DNA of 40,934 nucleotides, from NCBI GenBank assembly GCA_903927905.1, contig CAIYOY010000291.1, positions 1 through 40,934 of the forward strand, given 5' to 3'. The translations under genes were made by a program, and so were the position numbers. The notes below the pieces were generated by a model. It was not told the origin of the DNA, made no database searches, and worked only from the letters and a program-made list of their open reading frames with translations. This DNA is from an uncultured Verrucomicrobiales bacterium (GTDB lineage Bacteria; Verrucomicrobiota; Verrucomicrobiia; Limisphaerales; Palsa-1400). Below are positions 15,025-23,901 of this stretch, in pieces. The stretch's first letter is position 1. Each line of letters begins with the position of its first letter.

Positions 15025-18000
15025 CAGGGAGCCTTTTCTAAAAGTTTGGTGTAAACCGTTTCCGCCATGATGCGCGCGCCTTTGGCATTGGGGTGAACGC
15101 CGTCGGGAAAGAGGGCGGATTTTCCCTCGAATGGCGCGTAGAGATCTATGATCGGCAAATGCTGACCGGTCGCGACGGAATTGATTTTGAGGATAACTTC
15201 GTCTGTCAAAATTTTGTCGGTGTCGTATTCCTTGCCGCGATCGCGAAAGAGCGGCACCGGACGGCAAACATAGATGCGCGGTTTGGAGTCAAGCGCTTGA
15301 AAGGTGTGGATGATTTCCAGGTAATCGCCGGCAAAGTCGTCTTTATACGGCGGCCAACTTTTTTTGTTGGTGTCGTTGGTGCCGAGTTTGATCACGACGA
15401 CATCGGGCTTGAAGTCAACGGCCTCATGCCAAGCCGGTTGATCCAGGTACGGCCGGGTACCTTTTCTTAAGGCGGTCGCGCCATTGACGCCAAAATTTCG
15501 TACTTCCCATTTAGGGCCAAGCATCGCGGCCAATTGTGCCGGATAACAATCATGCTCCCGATTCTTTATTCCGTAGCCATAGGTGATGCTGTCGCCGACA
15601 CAGGCGACGCGAATGGGTGGCGAGGTGGAAGAGACGGGCTTGGCCCCCTTCACCTTCAGGCTGGGGGCCAGCTCCAGGGCCTGGACAAACGCCTCGCCCT
15701 GGAAACGAATTTCAATCAGGCCGTTGAGTGGTTTGATTTTTTGAAAAACCAGATCAACCGCCTTGTTCAACCCGCCGGCGGTGGCCGTGACATCCAATTT
15801 TTCCACCACGGTTTTGCCGTTGATCAGAATGTCGAAACAGTTTTGCTGCGTGTTCAGGTTGCGGGTGTTGGCGAAGGCGAGGCGCAAATCATATTCACCC
15901 GGGCCGACGGTCAGGTTGACCCGGAAATCTTGGCCGTGAAATCCGTAGCGATACAGCTCCGGATCACTTGTCCCAGAAATGTCTTTGACTGCATTGGTCC
16001 GCCAGAAAGCGTTTGCGGTGTCCTTAAGCTGGCCGAGGTGGGCGGCGATCTCCATGCCTGGCCGCCAGAAATTCCCGTGGCTGTCCCGATAATCCGCACA
16101 GCTCGCATAACCAAAGATCATCCGTTGCGCCCCGGTGGGACCGGTGCCGGTCGGAAAATTGTCCGCCTTGTCTTCGGCGGAATATTGCACGGCTTCGACG
16201 TTGACGTTGTCGCTGTCGGAATAGGGATTGTGCGAACCGCGCGGAATGATTTTCAAAGTGTGCCGGGTATTGGGCAGACCGTTTTTGTAATAGACGATCT
16301 GGTGCGCGCGTTGCGTCTGATTCCAAAAATCAATCGGCACGGTTTGTTTTTCGCCGTCGAGAAAAACATCCGCGATGCCGCCCGATGGGGTCACCGCGCT
16401 CATGACCCGGACCTGGTTGCCGTGAAAAACAACTCCTTCCGGCGGATAAGGCGTGACCACTTGCGGATCATTGCCCGTCACAAGAATCCTGGTTGCTCCA
16501 TCATGCCGGATCTGCACGATGGCATCGCCATTCGACAATTGTTTGACGGTAAAACCGTTCTTCTTCAAATCATCCCGCAAGCGAAGTTGCTTTCCGTTGG
16601 CTGTGATCTTATCCGGCACGAACGAGAGCCGGAAAACATCCACTGTTTCGGCGGGGGCATCAAAAGTGGAATAGCCGATCTCGCCTTGATTATACATGAT
16701 GGCGTTGACCACGGCGCTCGACCGGACGAAATGATTTTCGCGATTCGCGCCCAGCTCTTCCGGCAGCCAGCCGATGGCCCATTGCACCCAGCGCAAAGGC
16801 AGCGGATGCGCAATGTTCAGCCAGTTGCCGTTGACGATCACGCCGCCGTCAATGTTGTCGTCGCTCACGCCGTTTTCCTGGACGTCGTAGGTCTGTAAAA
16901 TAAATTGGCGATAGGCCATTTCACGCAGCCACGGATCGCCGGATTCCGCCGCCAGTTGCGCCATGACTCCGCCATCAAGCAACGGCGCATACCAGAGCGA
17001 ACGTCCGCAACAACTGCTCGATTCCGGATAAGCCCACGCGCCGCTATAAACGTCGCCGCTCGATTCCGGATTGGCCGTGCTGCGCAGGATGAATTGCAGG
17101 AGGATATTGCGCGCGTCATTGCGCCAGTTGGGAAAACGTTTTTTGTTGTTGATCAGATACATCGCCGCATCGGCGGTGGTGGAACAATTTTGCACCGGAT
17201 TGGGCCAGTCCCAGAAGTAATAAGCCCAGGTGTCATTAGCCGTCCAATTCGGCAGCAACTTGTCATCGAGATAACGTTGGCCCGCATCGCGCGCGATGAT
17301 GATCGCAGAATGGTTGCCGGTGTAACCCAGGCGGATCAATTCATCGAGGAACGCCAGGATCATCGTCACCCCACCGGTCTGTTTGTTCACACCCGGCCAC
17401 GGACAAGTTTCGGGATTCGCATAACGCGGCCAAGGATCCTTTTTCGGATCTTGATTGCAATGTGCGGCGAACACATCGCCCCAATGTTTCGCGGCAGCAA
17501 ACCAGCGCTTATTTCCGGTCACTTCATAGGCGCGCAGCAAAGCCCGCCCCATGTCCGCGCTGATATCTATCTGGATCATGCCGTTCGTATTGGCGTCGTA
17601 GTAGGCTTTGCCTTTGACCGGCACGCTGATGGGAAATTTCGGCCACGGATGATTTTCCGGAGTCAACTCATGATCAAGCAACAGGTCGGCCATGAAGGTC
17701 ATGTGCGCGATGGCGGCGGGATCGCCGGAATAACGATAATAATCCACCATGCTGTTCAACACGCTGGTCGAGCGCTGGCCGAGATCGCCATCCATCCAAT
17801 CGCCGGGGTCCTGCGTTGTGATGTCGCCGTTGGACGAGATCTGCCATTTGCTGGTGTAAAGATAATCCGGATAAGCCGCGATGGAATTGTTCGTCGTCGT
17901 CCAGGGATAACGCTTCAAGGTTTCCGCCGCGATGCGCACGCGAAAATCGCATTGTCCGTTCAAGCCATGATACCACGGCGCGATCACTCCGTACTGATCC

Positions 18001-18110
18001 AAGACTGCGTCATGGCCATAGTAATGTTTTTGTTCCATGGCCGCTTGGGACGGCAGCAGCCCAGTCAAGAAAATGGCTAGAAATAATTTCATTTTCATTG
18101 TGGAAGCCAT
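15024..18110 (-). CDS. Large secreted protein: helical-barrel N-terminus, carbohydrate-binding-like middle, SGNH esterase C-terminus
   Basis: This is a 1028-residue protein. It starts with a signal peptide (KMKLFLAIFLTGLLPSQAA). Starts at 18110 and 18098 are both possible; the first overlaps the dipeptidase stop by 16 bases. Residues about 25-560 are rich in Trp/Tyr and read like an (alpha/alpha)-barrel glycosidase or epimerase-type domain (GDLGQRSTSVLNSMVDYY, ISADMGRALLRAYEVTG). Residues about 680-820 look like a malectin-type beta-sandwich (FRVNLTVGPGEYDLRLAFAN). Residues about 830-1028 are an SGNH hydrolase: block I GDSITYGYG, block III LGTNDTNK, block V DGVHPN. The C-terminal domain should remove acyl groups from a carbohydrate. 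The N-terminal activity is unknown. The combination suggests one exported protein that both de-esterifies and processes a glycan. Confidence 0.8.
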   Translation of the reverse strand: MASTMKMKLFLAIFLTGLLPSQAAMEQKHYYGHDAVLDQYGVIAPWYHGLNGQCDFRVRIAAETLKRYPWTTTNNSIAAYPDYLYTSKWQISSNGDITTQDPGDWMDGDLGQRSTSVLNSMVDYYRYSGDPAAIAHMTFMADLLLDHELTPENHPWPKFPISVPVKGKAYYDANTNGMIQIDISADMGRALLRAYEVTGNKRWFAAAKHWGDVFAAHCNQDPKKDPWPRYANPETCPWPGVNKQTGGVTMILAFLDELIRLGYTGNHSAIIIARDAGQRYLDDKLLPNWTANDTWAYYFWDWPNPVQNCSTTADAAMYLINNKKRFPNWRNDARNILLQFILRSTANPESSGDVYSGAWAYPESSSCCGRSLWYAPLLDGGVMAQLAAESGDPWLREMAYRQFILQTYDVQENGVSDDNIDGGVIVNGNWLNIAHPLPLRWVQWAIGWLPEELGANRENHFVRSSAVVNAIMYNQGEIGYSTFDAPAETVDVFRLSFVPDKITANGKQLRLRDDLKKNGFTVKQLSNGDAIVQIRHDGATRILVTGNDPQVVTPYPPEGVVFHGNQVRVMSAVTPSGGIADVFLDGEKQTVPIDFWNQTQRAHQIVYYKNGLPNTRHTLKIIPRGSHNPYSDSDNVNVEAVQYSAEDKADNFPTGTGPTGAQRMIFGYASCADYRDSHGNFWRPGMEIAAHLGQLKDTANAFWRTNAVKDISGTSDPELYRYGFHGQDFRVNLTVGPGEYDLRLAFANTRNLNTQQNCFDILINGKTVVEKLDVTATAGGLNKAVDLVFQKIKPLNGLIEIRFQGEAFVQALELAPSLKVKGAKPVSSTSPPIRVACVGDSITYGYGIKNREHDCYPAQLAAMLGPKWEVRNFGVNGATALRKGTRPYLDQPAWHEAVDFKPDVVVIKLGTNDTNKKSWPPYKDDFAGDYLEIIHTFQALDSKPRIYVCRPVPLFRDRGKEYDTDKILTDEVILKINSVATGQHLPIIDLYAPFEGKSALFPDGVHPNAKGARIMAETVYTKLLEKAP

Positions 18111-19180
18111 TTCGTAAAAAAGTTCAGCCAGTTGCCAAAAAAGATCCCGTCAATGTCCGTTGCTTTGTAGCCACGCGTCGCCAGAATTTCTTCCAACTTG
18201 TGCAGATCATGGATGGTATTGAGATCGCCGGGCGTTTGTTCCGTGCCGAATCCGCCATCTAAATCACTGCCAATGGCACAATGTTTGGTCGTGCCCGCCA
18301 ACTGGCAAATATGATCAATGTGATTGGCTGCGTCCGCAATCTTCACCAACTTCGGATCGGTCTCGCCCCGTTTCCAGCCGGGATAAAGCATCCACGCATC
18401 GAAGGCCGTGCCGATGACCGCATCGCGTTGGATCAGGATGCGTATCTGTTCATCGGTCAATTGCCGCTGACCGGACACCAGCGCGCGACAATTGTGATGA
18501 CTGGCGATGGTTGGTCCATGATAAATTTCCATGGCTTGCGCGAACGATTGATCAGAAAAATGCGTGACATCAAGGACCATCCCGACGCGATGAAATTCTT
18601 TGAGCAAGGCCACGCCCGCCGCAGTCAAGGGGCCTTCCGTCGAAGTACCGGCGGCATATTGACTGCGGCCATAGTGAACCGGGCCAACGGCCCGCAAACC
18701 GTCTTTCCACCACGCTTCAACTTGTTCCGGTCGCAGGATGGGATCCGCTCCTTCCGCGCTGAGAATAATTCCGAGCGGAGTCGCAGCAGAATTTTTCTGC
18801 CATGCCGCCCAGTGCGCCGTGAGTTCCCCACGCGTTTTGATGATGCGCAAATGACCTTCGCGTTCGAGCAAACGATAGTAGGCCAGTTGCCCCTGGGCGT
18901 GAGCGTAAGCCATCCGCTGCTCGGTGTAATCCAGATCAACGCGCTTGGCCGGAACAGTATTTAATTTATCCGGACCGCTTCGGGCCATGAGCGTGGCGAT
19001 GCAAACCGGCACATCGGCCCGACGCAATTCGGGGAAGCAAACCGTGTTGCGTCCGCGCGCCAGTTCGTCCGTCATCCCGGTTTCGGCGGCGCGAATTTCG
19101 GAAATCGGGCGAAGGAGATCGCGATTGAAATACATCGCGTTCCAGGCGAGATCGAGATGGGCGTCAATGATGGGGCGCAT
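18095..19180 (-). CDS. M19 family membrane dipeptidase-like metallohydrolase
   Basis: This 361-residue protein has the renal dipeptidase (M19) fold of the amidohydrolase superfamily. Binuclear zinc ligands are seen as H8 and D10 (IDAHLDLAWN), the bridging E143 (LSAEGAD), H207 (DVTHFSD) and H228 (ASHHNCR), with D305 in GSDLDGGFG. No signal peptide is visible, so it probably works in the cytoplasm. Family members cleave dipeptides with a D-residue at the C-terminus, and some open lactams or N-acyl bonds. In a locus with an aminotransferase, a RidA protein and a DSD1-like enzyme, it could release an amino acid or amino sugar acid from a conjugate. It lies 6 bases from the aminotransferase gene. 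Confidence 0.9.
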   Translation of the reverse strand: MRPIIDAHLDLAWNAMYFNRDLLRPISEIRAAETGMTDELARGRNTVCFPELRRADVPVCIATLMARSGPDKLNTVPAKRVDLDYTEQRMAYAHAQGQLAYYRLLEREGHLRIIKTRGELTAHWAAWQKNSAATPLGIILSAEGADPILRPEQVEAWWKDGLRAVGPVHYGRSQYAAGTSTEGPLTAAGVALLKEFHRVGMVLDVTHFSDQSFAQAMEIYHGPTIASHHNCRALVSGQRQLTDEQIRILIQRDAVIGTAFDAWMLYPGWKRGETDPKLVKIADAANHIDHICQLAGTTKHCAIGSDLDGGFGTEQTPGDLNTIHDLHKLEEILATRGYKATDIDGIFFGNWLNFFTKWLPQ

Positions 19181-19186
19181 GTTTCT

Positions 19187-20518
19187 TTATTTTTTAGTCA
19201 ACTCGCGCAGCACGTCATCGGTGGCTTCGAGGGTTTTTTGGATATCGGCGTCGCTGTGGGCGAAGCTGATGCTGCCTTGCTTGACAATGACCGGGAAATG
19301 ATAGATGCCGCGCTCGATCAACCCGCGCCGATACTTCGTGTCGAAGGCTGCATCGTGATATTCGAGGATGTCCCACCAGTCTTTCGGTTCCTTGTCTGTA
19401 AAATAAACACAACTGGCGCTGCCGACCCGTGAGATGACCACTGGGATTTTGTATTTCACGAAAATTTCCTTCTGCCCGGCCTCAAGTTTTTGTCCCAGCT
19501 GTTCCAGGCGGCCATACACGTTCAACTTTGGGTCCATCAATTTTTTCAGACACGTGACGGCCGCAGCCACCGGGACGGGATGACTGTTGTAAGTGCCGGC
19601 GACCAGCGTGCGCTTGCTTGCGTCCGACGAGACGGCCAGTTCCATGTAAGCCGCCTTGCCCGCGAGCGCGGCAATCGGAAAGCCGTTGGCAAACGCTTTG
19701 CCGTAAGTGCAAAGATCCGCCGTCACGCCCGACACCGCCTGATAACCGCCCAGCGCCGAGCGAAAACCCGTTTTCACTTCGTCAATGATCAGCAGAAAGC
19801 CGTAACGCGTGGCCAAGTCGCGCAAGCCTTGCAGATAACCCGGCTGCGGCTTGACCACGCCGATGTTTTGCAGGACCGGTTCGGCGATCAGCCCGGCGAT
19901 GGGATATTTTTTCGCCATATGTTCCACCGCAGCGAGATCATTGAACGGCACGGCGTGAGTCAACGCCAATTCCTCCGGCGGAATGCCGGCGGTGATGGGG
20001 ACTTTTGGATATTCATCGCCTTGGATCCGTTTCCCGCCGAGCTGTTCACGGGAACTCATCAGGTTGGTGGCCACGGTATTGTGATGGCCGTTGTAACCGC
20101 CTTGCATCTTGATGATGTGCGAACGGCCGGTGGCGGCGCGAGCGGTCCGGATGGCTTGGGCGGTCGCCTCTGAACCGGTGTTGAAAAATTGCACACGCTC
20201 GACGTGTGGCACGGCCTGGACAAACAACCGCGCTAACTCACCTTCTTCACGCGTCGGGCCGGTGCCGTAATTAGACAAATCAGCCTGCATCACTTTGATG
20301 ACGGCGGCAGTCAAGTCGTCGTCGCTGTGCCCCAGAATGTAGGGCGCGAAACCGGCGTGGTAATCAATGTATTCGTGTCCATCCACGTCCCAGAGATGCG
20401 AACCTTTGGCGCGCGTAAACGCGATGACGGGATCAGCCTTGCGATTGAGCGAGCCGAGGCCGCCGGGGATGAGTTTTGAATTTTCAGCGAGAAGCTCCTG
20501 GGATTTGGGCCAATTCAT
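19187..20518 (-). CDS. Class III PLP-dependent aminotransferase (glutamate-1-semialdehyde aminomutase-like)
   Basis: This 443-residue fold-type I PLP enzyme keeps the main contacts. These are NTGSEATAQAIRTARAAT (113-130), GGYNGHHN for the ring stack, D246 in LLIIDEVKTGFR and the PLP lysine K274 in CTYGKAFANGFP. The N-terminal pattern (IPGGLGSLNRKADPVIAFTRAKGSHLWDVDGHEYIDYHAG) is that of the glutamate-1-semialdehyde aminomutase subgroup. Many catabolic relatives of this subgroup transaminate omega-amino or beta-amino groups. A heme-biosynthesis role is unlikely because it sits in a degradative operon beside a transporter and a dipeptidase. It starts 6 bases downstream of the MFS gene. Confidence 0.9.
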   Translation of the reverse strand: MNWPKSQELLAENSKLIPGGLGSLNRKADPVIAFTRAKGSHLWDVDGHEYIDYHAGFAPYILGHSDDDLTAAVIKVMQADLSNYGTGPTREEGELARLFVQAVPHVERVQFFNTGSEATAQAIRTARAATGRSHIIKMQGGYNGHHNTVATNLMSSREQLGGKRIQGDEYPKVPITAGIPPEELALTHAVPFNDLAAVEHMAKKYPIAGLIAEPVLQNIGVVKPQPGYLQGLRDLATRYGFLLIIDEVKTGFRSALGGYQAVSGVTADLCTYGKAFANGFPIAALAGKAAYMELAVSSDASKRTLVAGTYNSHPVPVAAAVTCLKKLMDPKLNVYGRLEQLGQKLEAGQKEIFVKYKIPVVISRVGSASCVYFTDKEPKDWWDILEYHDAAFDTKYRRGLIERGIYHFPVIVKQGSISFAHSDADIQKTLEATDDVLRELTKK

Positions 20519-20524
20519 AAATCT

Positions 20525-21757
20525 TTATTTTTTAATTTCAATGGGTTTAACCATAAATAACAGCACGGCTCCGGCGGCCAGGCAGGCGGCGGAGAATTGG
20601 AAAATTCCGCGAACATCAACATGCGCATCGCGCAATGCTCCGCCCGCATAAATCGCCACGCCTCCAACAGAGCAGGCGAACAGGTTCAATATGCCGTAAC
20701 CCGTGGCGCGATAACGCGGGTCGCTGATCTGGCAAAGGATGGGCATCATATTGACATCGGCAAAAGAACGCGACAACCCGTAAATCACCAGGCCGACTTT
20801 AGCGGCAAAAAACAGACCCGTGTTAGCAGTCAATAAAATTGCTGGGGCGGCGACGCAAAGGCCGATGACCGTAATGGTAGTCCGGCGGCGCTCATTGTGG
20901 TGGCTCCACCGGTCTGTGATGGCCCCGCCAATGATGACCCCGATGATGGTCCCAGTTTGCAAATAACCGGTGGCGGAAAAACCCGCCGCGCCCTGGCTGA
21001 GAACGAATTGTTCCTTAAAATAAGTCGGCATCCAGCCGACGATGCCCCAGCCGACCAATCCCAACAGGCTCCAAAAAAAAATGGCGAGATAAAACGAGCC
21101 GCAACTAAAGAGGCTTTTAAGCGCCGGGATGAAATTGGTTTGCGTGGCTGGAAGGGACGCGTCCAATGCCGGAACATGTTCTCGCGGTCCATCTCGCAGA
21201 AGAAAAATGAGCACCACGGAATAAGCGATGCCAATGAGGCCAAAAAGATTAAAGGCATAGGCCCAGTCATGTCTTTCCGCCAGCCATCCGCCCAATCCAC
21301 CAAGACCGGAACCGATAAAAGTGCCGCTGACGTGCAGACCATTGGCCAGGGAACGAGTCGGACCACGATGATAATCCATGATCAGCGCCATGCCCGCCGG
21401 GATGTAACACGCTTCACTAATGCCCATGATGCCACGGGCCCAAAGAAGTTGCTCAAAAGTTTTCGCATGACCGGTCAACCAAGTCATGGCCGACCAGGCA
21501 AATAAACTTAAAATAATGACATTGCGGCGGCTGAAACGATCTGCCAGAAATCCGGCGAACGGGCTTAGCCCGGCATAGACCCACAAAAACACCGAGGTGA
21601 GCAGGCCAAATTGCGCGTCACTCATCGGGATGGCCTCGGTCAATGAAGTGCGCATCGTCGTCAATATTACCCGGTCGAGATAATTCAAGAACGCGACGAA
21701 CCAAAGCAGGGCGACACACAGCCACGCTTGCATGATTGCTGGAGAAGGGCGCGTCAT
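20525..21757 (-). CDS. MFS transporter, anion:cation symporter (sugar-acid) type
   Basis: This 410-residue membrane protein has about 12 predicted helices. The first reads LCVALLWFVAFLNYLDRVI. The MFS signature between helices 2 and 3 is GFLADRFSRRNVI. The NYLDR segment in helix 1 is typical of the ACS family, whose members import hexuronates, glucarate, galactonate and other organic anions with protons. This supports an acidic substrate for the locus. It overlaps the HEAT-repeat gene by 4 bases (ATGA), and the aminotransferase follows after 6 bases. Confidence 0.9.
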   Translation of the reverse strand: MTRPSPAIMQAWLCVALLWFVAFLNYLDRVILTTMRTSLTEAIPMSDAQFGLLTSVFLWVYAGLSPFAGFLADRFSRRNVIILSLFAWSAMTWLTGHAKTFEQLLWARGIMGISEACYIPAGMALIMDYHRGPTRSLANGLHVSGTFIGSGLGGLGGWLAERHDWAYAFNLFGLIGIAYSVVLIFLLRDGPREHVPALDASLPATQTNFIPALKSLFSCGSFYLAIFFWSLLGLVGWGIVGWMPTYFKEQFVLSQGAAGFSATGYLQTGTIIGVIIGGAITDRWSHHNERRRTTITVIGLCVAAPAILLTANTGLFFAAKVGLVIYGLSRSFADVNMMPILCQISDPRYRATGYGILNLFACSVGGVAIYAGGALRDAHVDVRGIFQFSAACLAAGAVLLFMVKPIEIKK

Positions 21758-22641
21758 TTTATCAATCGCAAAAGTCCATTGGCCGCGCCGATGCGCGCGT
21801 CGGGTTCCGGGTCAGTCAAGAGCGGCGGCAAAAACGTCAGACCATTCGCATCTCCTCGCAGTCCGGTGACGATCCCCACTTCCAGTTGCTCGTTCGCCTT
21901 GCCGTGCAGATAGGGCAACATCTGTTTTTCCAATTTTGCGATGGCGGATGAATCCTTCTCATGCAGGAGCAAAGCGGTGATCAAATAAACTCGCGCAATG
22001 GAGTCAGCCGGCTCCACCGTGAACTGCCGACGGAGCGTGGCCATGGAATCAGCGGACACCGATTTGAGCCGGCCGATCGCAAAAGCCGCGCGCAATCGGA
22101 CGACTGGATTGGACGATGTTAAAAGTTTGGCCAGATCGTTTTCGCGGACTGGACGTTCCGCCTTGTTGCTGGAAAGAACCAGAAGCCAGCGCGGAAAAGG
22201 AGCAGTGGCGGCATCCGCCGTCAGCAGCCAGTGCAAAATGATTTCATCATCATCCTTGCTCGCGGCATTGAGTTTCCCGAGGCTTTCCGAAGCCGAGATG
22301 CGATCAATCGCCGCCGGATCATGCAACGCCTCGCGGATCCGTTTGATATAGCCTTCGCGTTCGGCGCCAGAAGTCGAACGAGCCAAGACCCGCCAGACGC
22401 CGATGCGATAAGGCGCGGTCGCCGTGCCGGCTTCCGGCCGGAAAAGATCGGCGATCTTTCCGGATTCGTTATTGTCAAGCAACGCTTCGGCGGCGTGAAT
22501 CCGCAGCCAGCTCGTGTTGGCGAGCATTTCGTGTTCCAGTTGGGCGATCAATTGCGGGCGAGTTGGTTTCATGGGCTTTGGCGTCGCGCCGACAACGAGG
22601 AGCGCGACCGATAGAAAAAGGGTTTTGGCGAAGGGTGACAT
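21754..22641 (-). CDS. Exported HEAT-repeat-like protein
   Basis: This 295-residue protein has an N-terminal signal peptide (FAKTLFLSVALLVVGATP). The rest is built of paired helices with the HEAT/PBS-lyase look: SWLRIHAAEALLDN, DRISASESLGKLNA, SNPVVRLRAAFAIGRLKS, DARIGAANGLLRLI. Such scaffolds bind other proteins and have no catalytic residues. The function here is unknown. It lies between the regulator gene (1 base away) and the transporter gene (4-base overlap), so it is part of the operon. It may help assemble or recruit exported enzymes of the locus. Confidence 0.75.
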   Translation of the reverse strand: MSPFAKTLFLSVALLVVGATPKPMKPTRPQLIAQLEHEMLANTSWLRIHAAEALLDNNESGKIADLFRPEAGTATAPYRIGVWRVLARSTSGAEREGYIKRIREALHDPAAIDRISASESLGKLNAASKDDDEIILHWLLTADAATAPFPRWLLVLSSNKAERPVRENDLAKLLTSSNPVVRLRAAFAIGRLKSVSADSMATLRRQFTVEPADSIARVYLITALLLHEKDSSAIAKLEKQMLPYLHGKANEQLEVGIVTGLRGDANGLTFLPPLLTDPEPDARIGAANGLLRLIK

Positions 22642-22642
22642 A

Positions 22643-23755
22643 TCACGCGAAAGTTCCTTTGGCCGGAACCGGGCCGAGCGTTTCGCCCTCCGCCCAGCTT
22701 AACGGCATGATGATTTCCGTGGCGTCGTTCAACGGTTTTTCGCGCCGACGCATCTGGTCGAGCAACGTGACGGCGTTGCGTCCGAGCTCTTCTTCGTCCA
22801 CCGTCACCGCCGACAAACGCCGGGTCAGCGCCCCTTCCCGCCAGGTTCCGCCAAAACTCACGAGGGAAACCTGCTCCGGAACTTTGACGCCGAGCTGATT
22901 CAACAAGAGATAAATTAATTCTGTTTCCGAATCGAACGGCGAAAAGATCGCCGTGGGCGGATTGGGGCCGCGCAACATTTTTTCCAAGTTCACTTTCAGG
23001 AACCGCTCATGTTCCAGCGTCACCCGGGGCGCATCGTCGTAACAGATAAATTCCACCGGCAACTCTCCGCCGCCAGTCGCCATGGCTTCGCCAAAACCGC
23101 GTTCATATTGCCCGCTCAAACCCGCTCGCTCGAACGCGAAGAACGCCGCCCGCTTATGTCCCTTTTCCAAAACCGCGCGACCGGCCAACCGCCCGACTTC
23201 CAAAGCCGAAAACGAAACCAGCGGCGCATGGATCTCCTCCACCCGCCGATGACAAAACACAATCGGAATCCCGTGCTCGTGCAAAGGCCGGAGTTGATGC
23301 GCCGGCGTCGCCGGCCGGGTCGTCGGCACGATCGCCACCCCGGCGATTTTTTTGTCCATCAATTGCAAGAGCGAATCGGCCTGACGCAACGGATCATTAT
23401 CCGTGTTGCAAACGATGACCTGATTATGCCCGGCCATCGAAGCTTCCTGAAACCCGCGTTGCAGCGACGGATAAAAACCGCTGCGCGTGTCCGGGATCAT
23501 CAGCGCAAAAATATCCAAACCCGACTTCATCCGCTCCATCGCCGACTCATGCACAAACGTGCCGCAGCCGCGCACCCGGCGGATCAGGCCGCTTCGTTCC
23601 AGCCCGGCCAAAGCCTGACGAACCGTGTTCCGGGAGACATCGGCCGTGGTGGCCAGGGCGAGTTCGGTAGGAAGGGAATCGCCGGGCTTTAAACGTCCGG
23701 CCCCGAGCTCTTTTAGCAGATAAGCTCGCAAACGCTCGTGCTTGGGCGTGGCCAT
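22643..23755 (-). CDS. GntR-LacI hybrid transcriptional regulator of the divergent catabolic locus
   Basis: I chose the ATG at 23755 (370 residues, MATPKHERLRAYLL); a start at 23776 would add 7 residues. Residues about 1-70 are a GntR winged helix (LKPGDSLPTELALATTADVSRNTVRQALAGLERSGLIRRVRGCGTFV). Residues about 85-360 are a LacI-type periplasmic-binding-protein domain (FALMIPDTRSGFYPSLQRGF, VSFGGTWREGALTRRLSAV) that would sense a sugar-like ligand. This arrangement is that of AraR-type repressors. The gene heads the minus-strand operon and faces the plus-strand operon. The space between them contains repeated GGAAC half-sites, so it probably represses both directions until the inducer binds. 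Confidence 0.92.
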   Translation of the reverse strand: MATPKHERLRAYLLKELGAGRLKPGDSLPTELALATTADVSRNTVRQALAGLERSGLIRRVRGCGTFVHESAMERMKSGLDIFALMIPDTRSGFYPSLQRGFQEASMAGHNQVIVCNTDNDPLRQADSLLQLMDKKIAGVAIVPTTRPATPAHQLRPLHEHGIPIVFCHRRVEEIHAPLVSFSALEVGRLAGRAVLEKGHKRAAFFAFERAGLSGQYERGFGEAMATGGGELPVEFICYDDAPRVTLEHERFLKVNLEKMLRGPNPPTAIFSPFDSETELIYLLLNQLGVKVPEQVSLVSFGGTWREGALTRRLSAVTVDEEELGRNAVTLLDQMRRREKPLNDATEIIMPLSWAEGETLGPVPAKGTFA

Positions 23756-23779
23756 GTTTTGCTCTTCTAATGTCATTAG

Positions 23780-23878
23780 TAGGAACTTTATGGAACATAT
23801 TATTTACGTTATTTGCAAGTTCTTATTGTATTTATTTAAAAAATGATGTTTTTATATGTTCCATATTGAATGGAACAT
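23780..23878. promoter_or_regulatory. Divergent control region with repeated GGAAC operator half-sites
   Basis: The spacer between the two catabolic operons is AT-rich and carries a set of related half-sites. ATGGAACATAT (23790-23800) recurs in exact inverted form as ATATGTTCCAT (23854-23864). A perfect 9-bp inverted repeat, ATGTTCCAT-5-ATGGAACAT, spans 23856-23878. A second looser pair is TAGGAACTT (23780-23788) and AAGTTCTTA (23818-23826). The two GGAAC words at 23782 and 23792 are exactly 10 bases apart, one helical turn. The arrangement fits DNA looping by a dimeric GntR-type repressor. Promoters lie in the same space but I cannot place them with certainty. Confidence 0.75.
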
Positions 23879-23901
23879 TTCAAAATTCGTTGCTACAGTC
23901 A

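Noticed and set aside
19187-20518. hemL (glutamate-1-semialdehyde aminomutase)
   Set aside because: The subgroup matches, but the operon setting is catabolic and there are no heme genes, so a catabolic aminotransferase is more likely.
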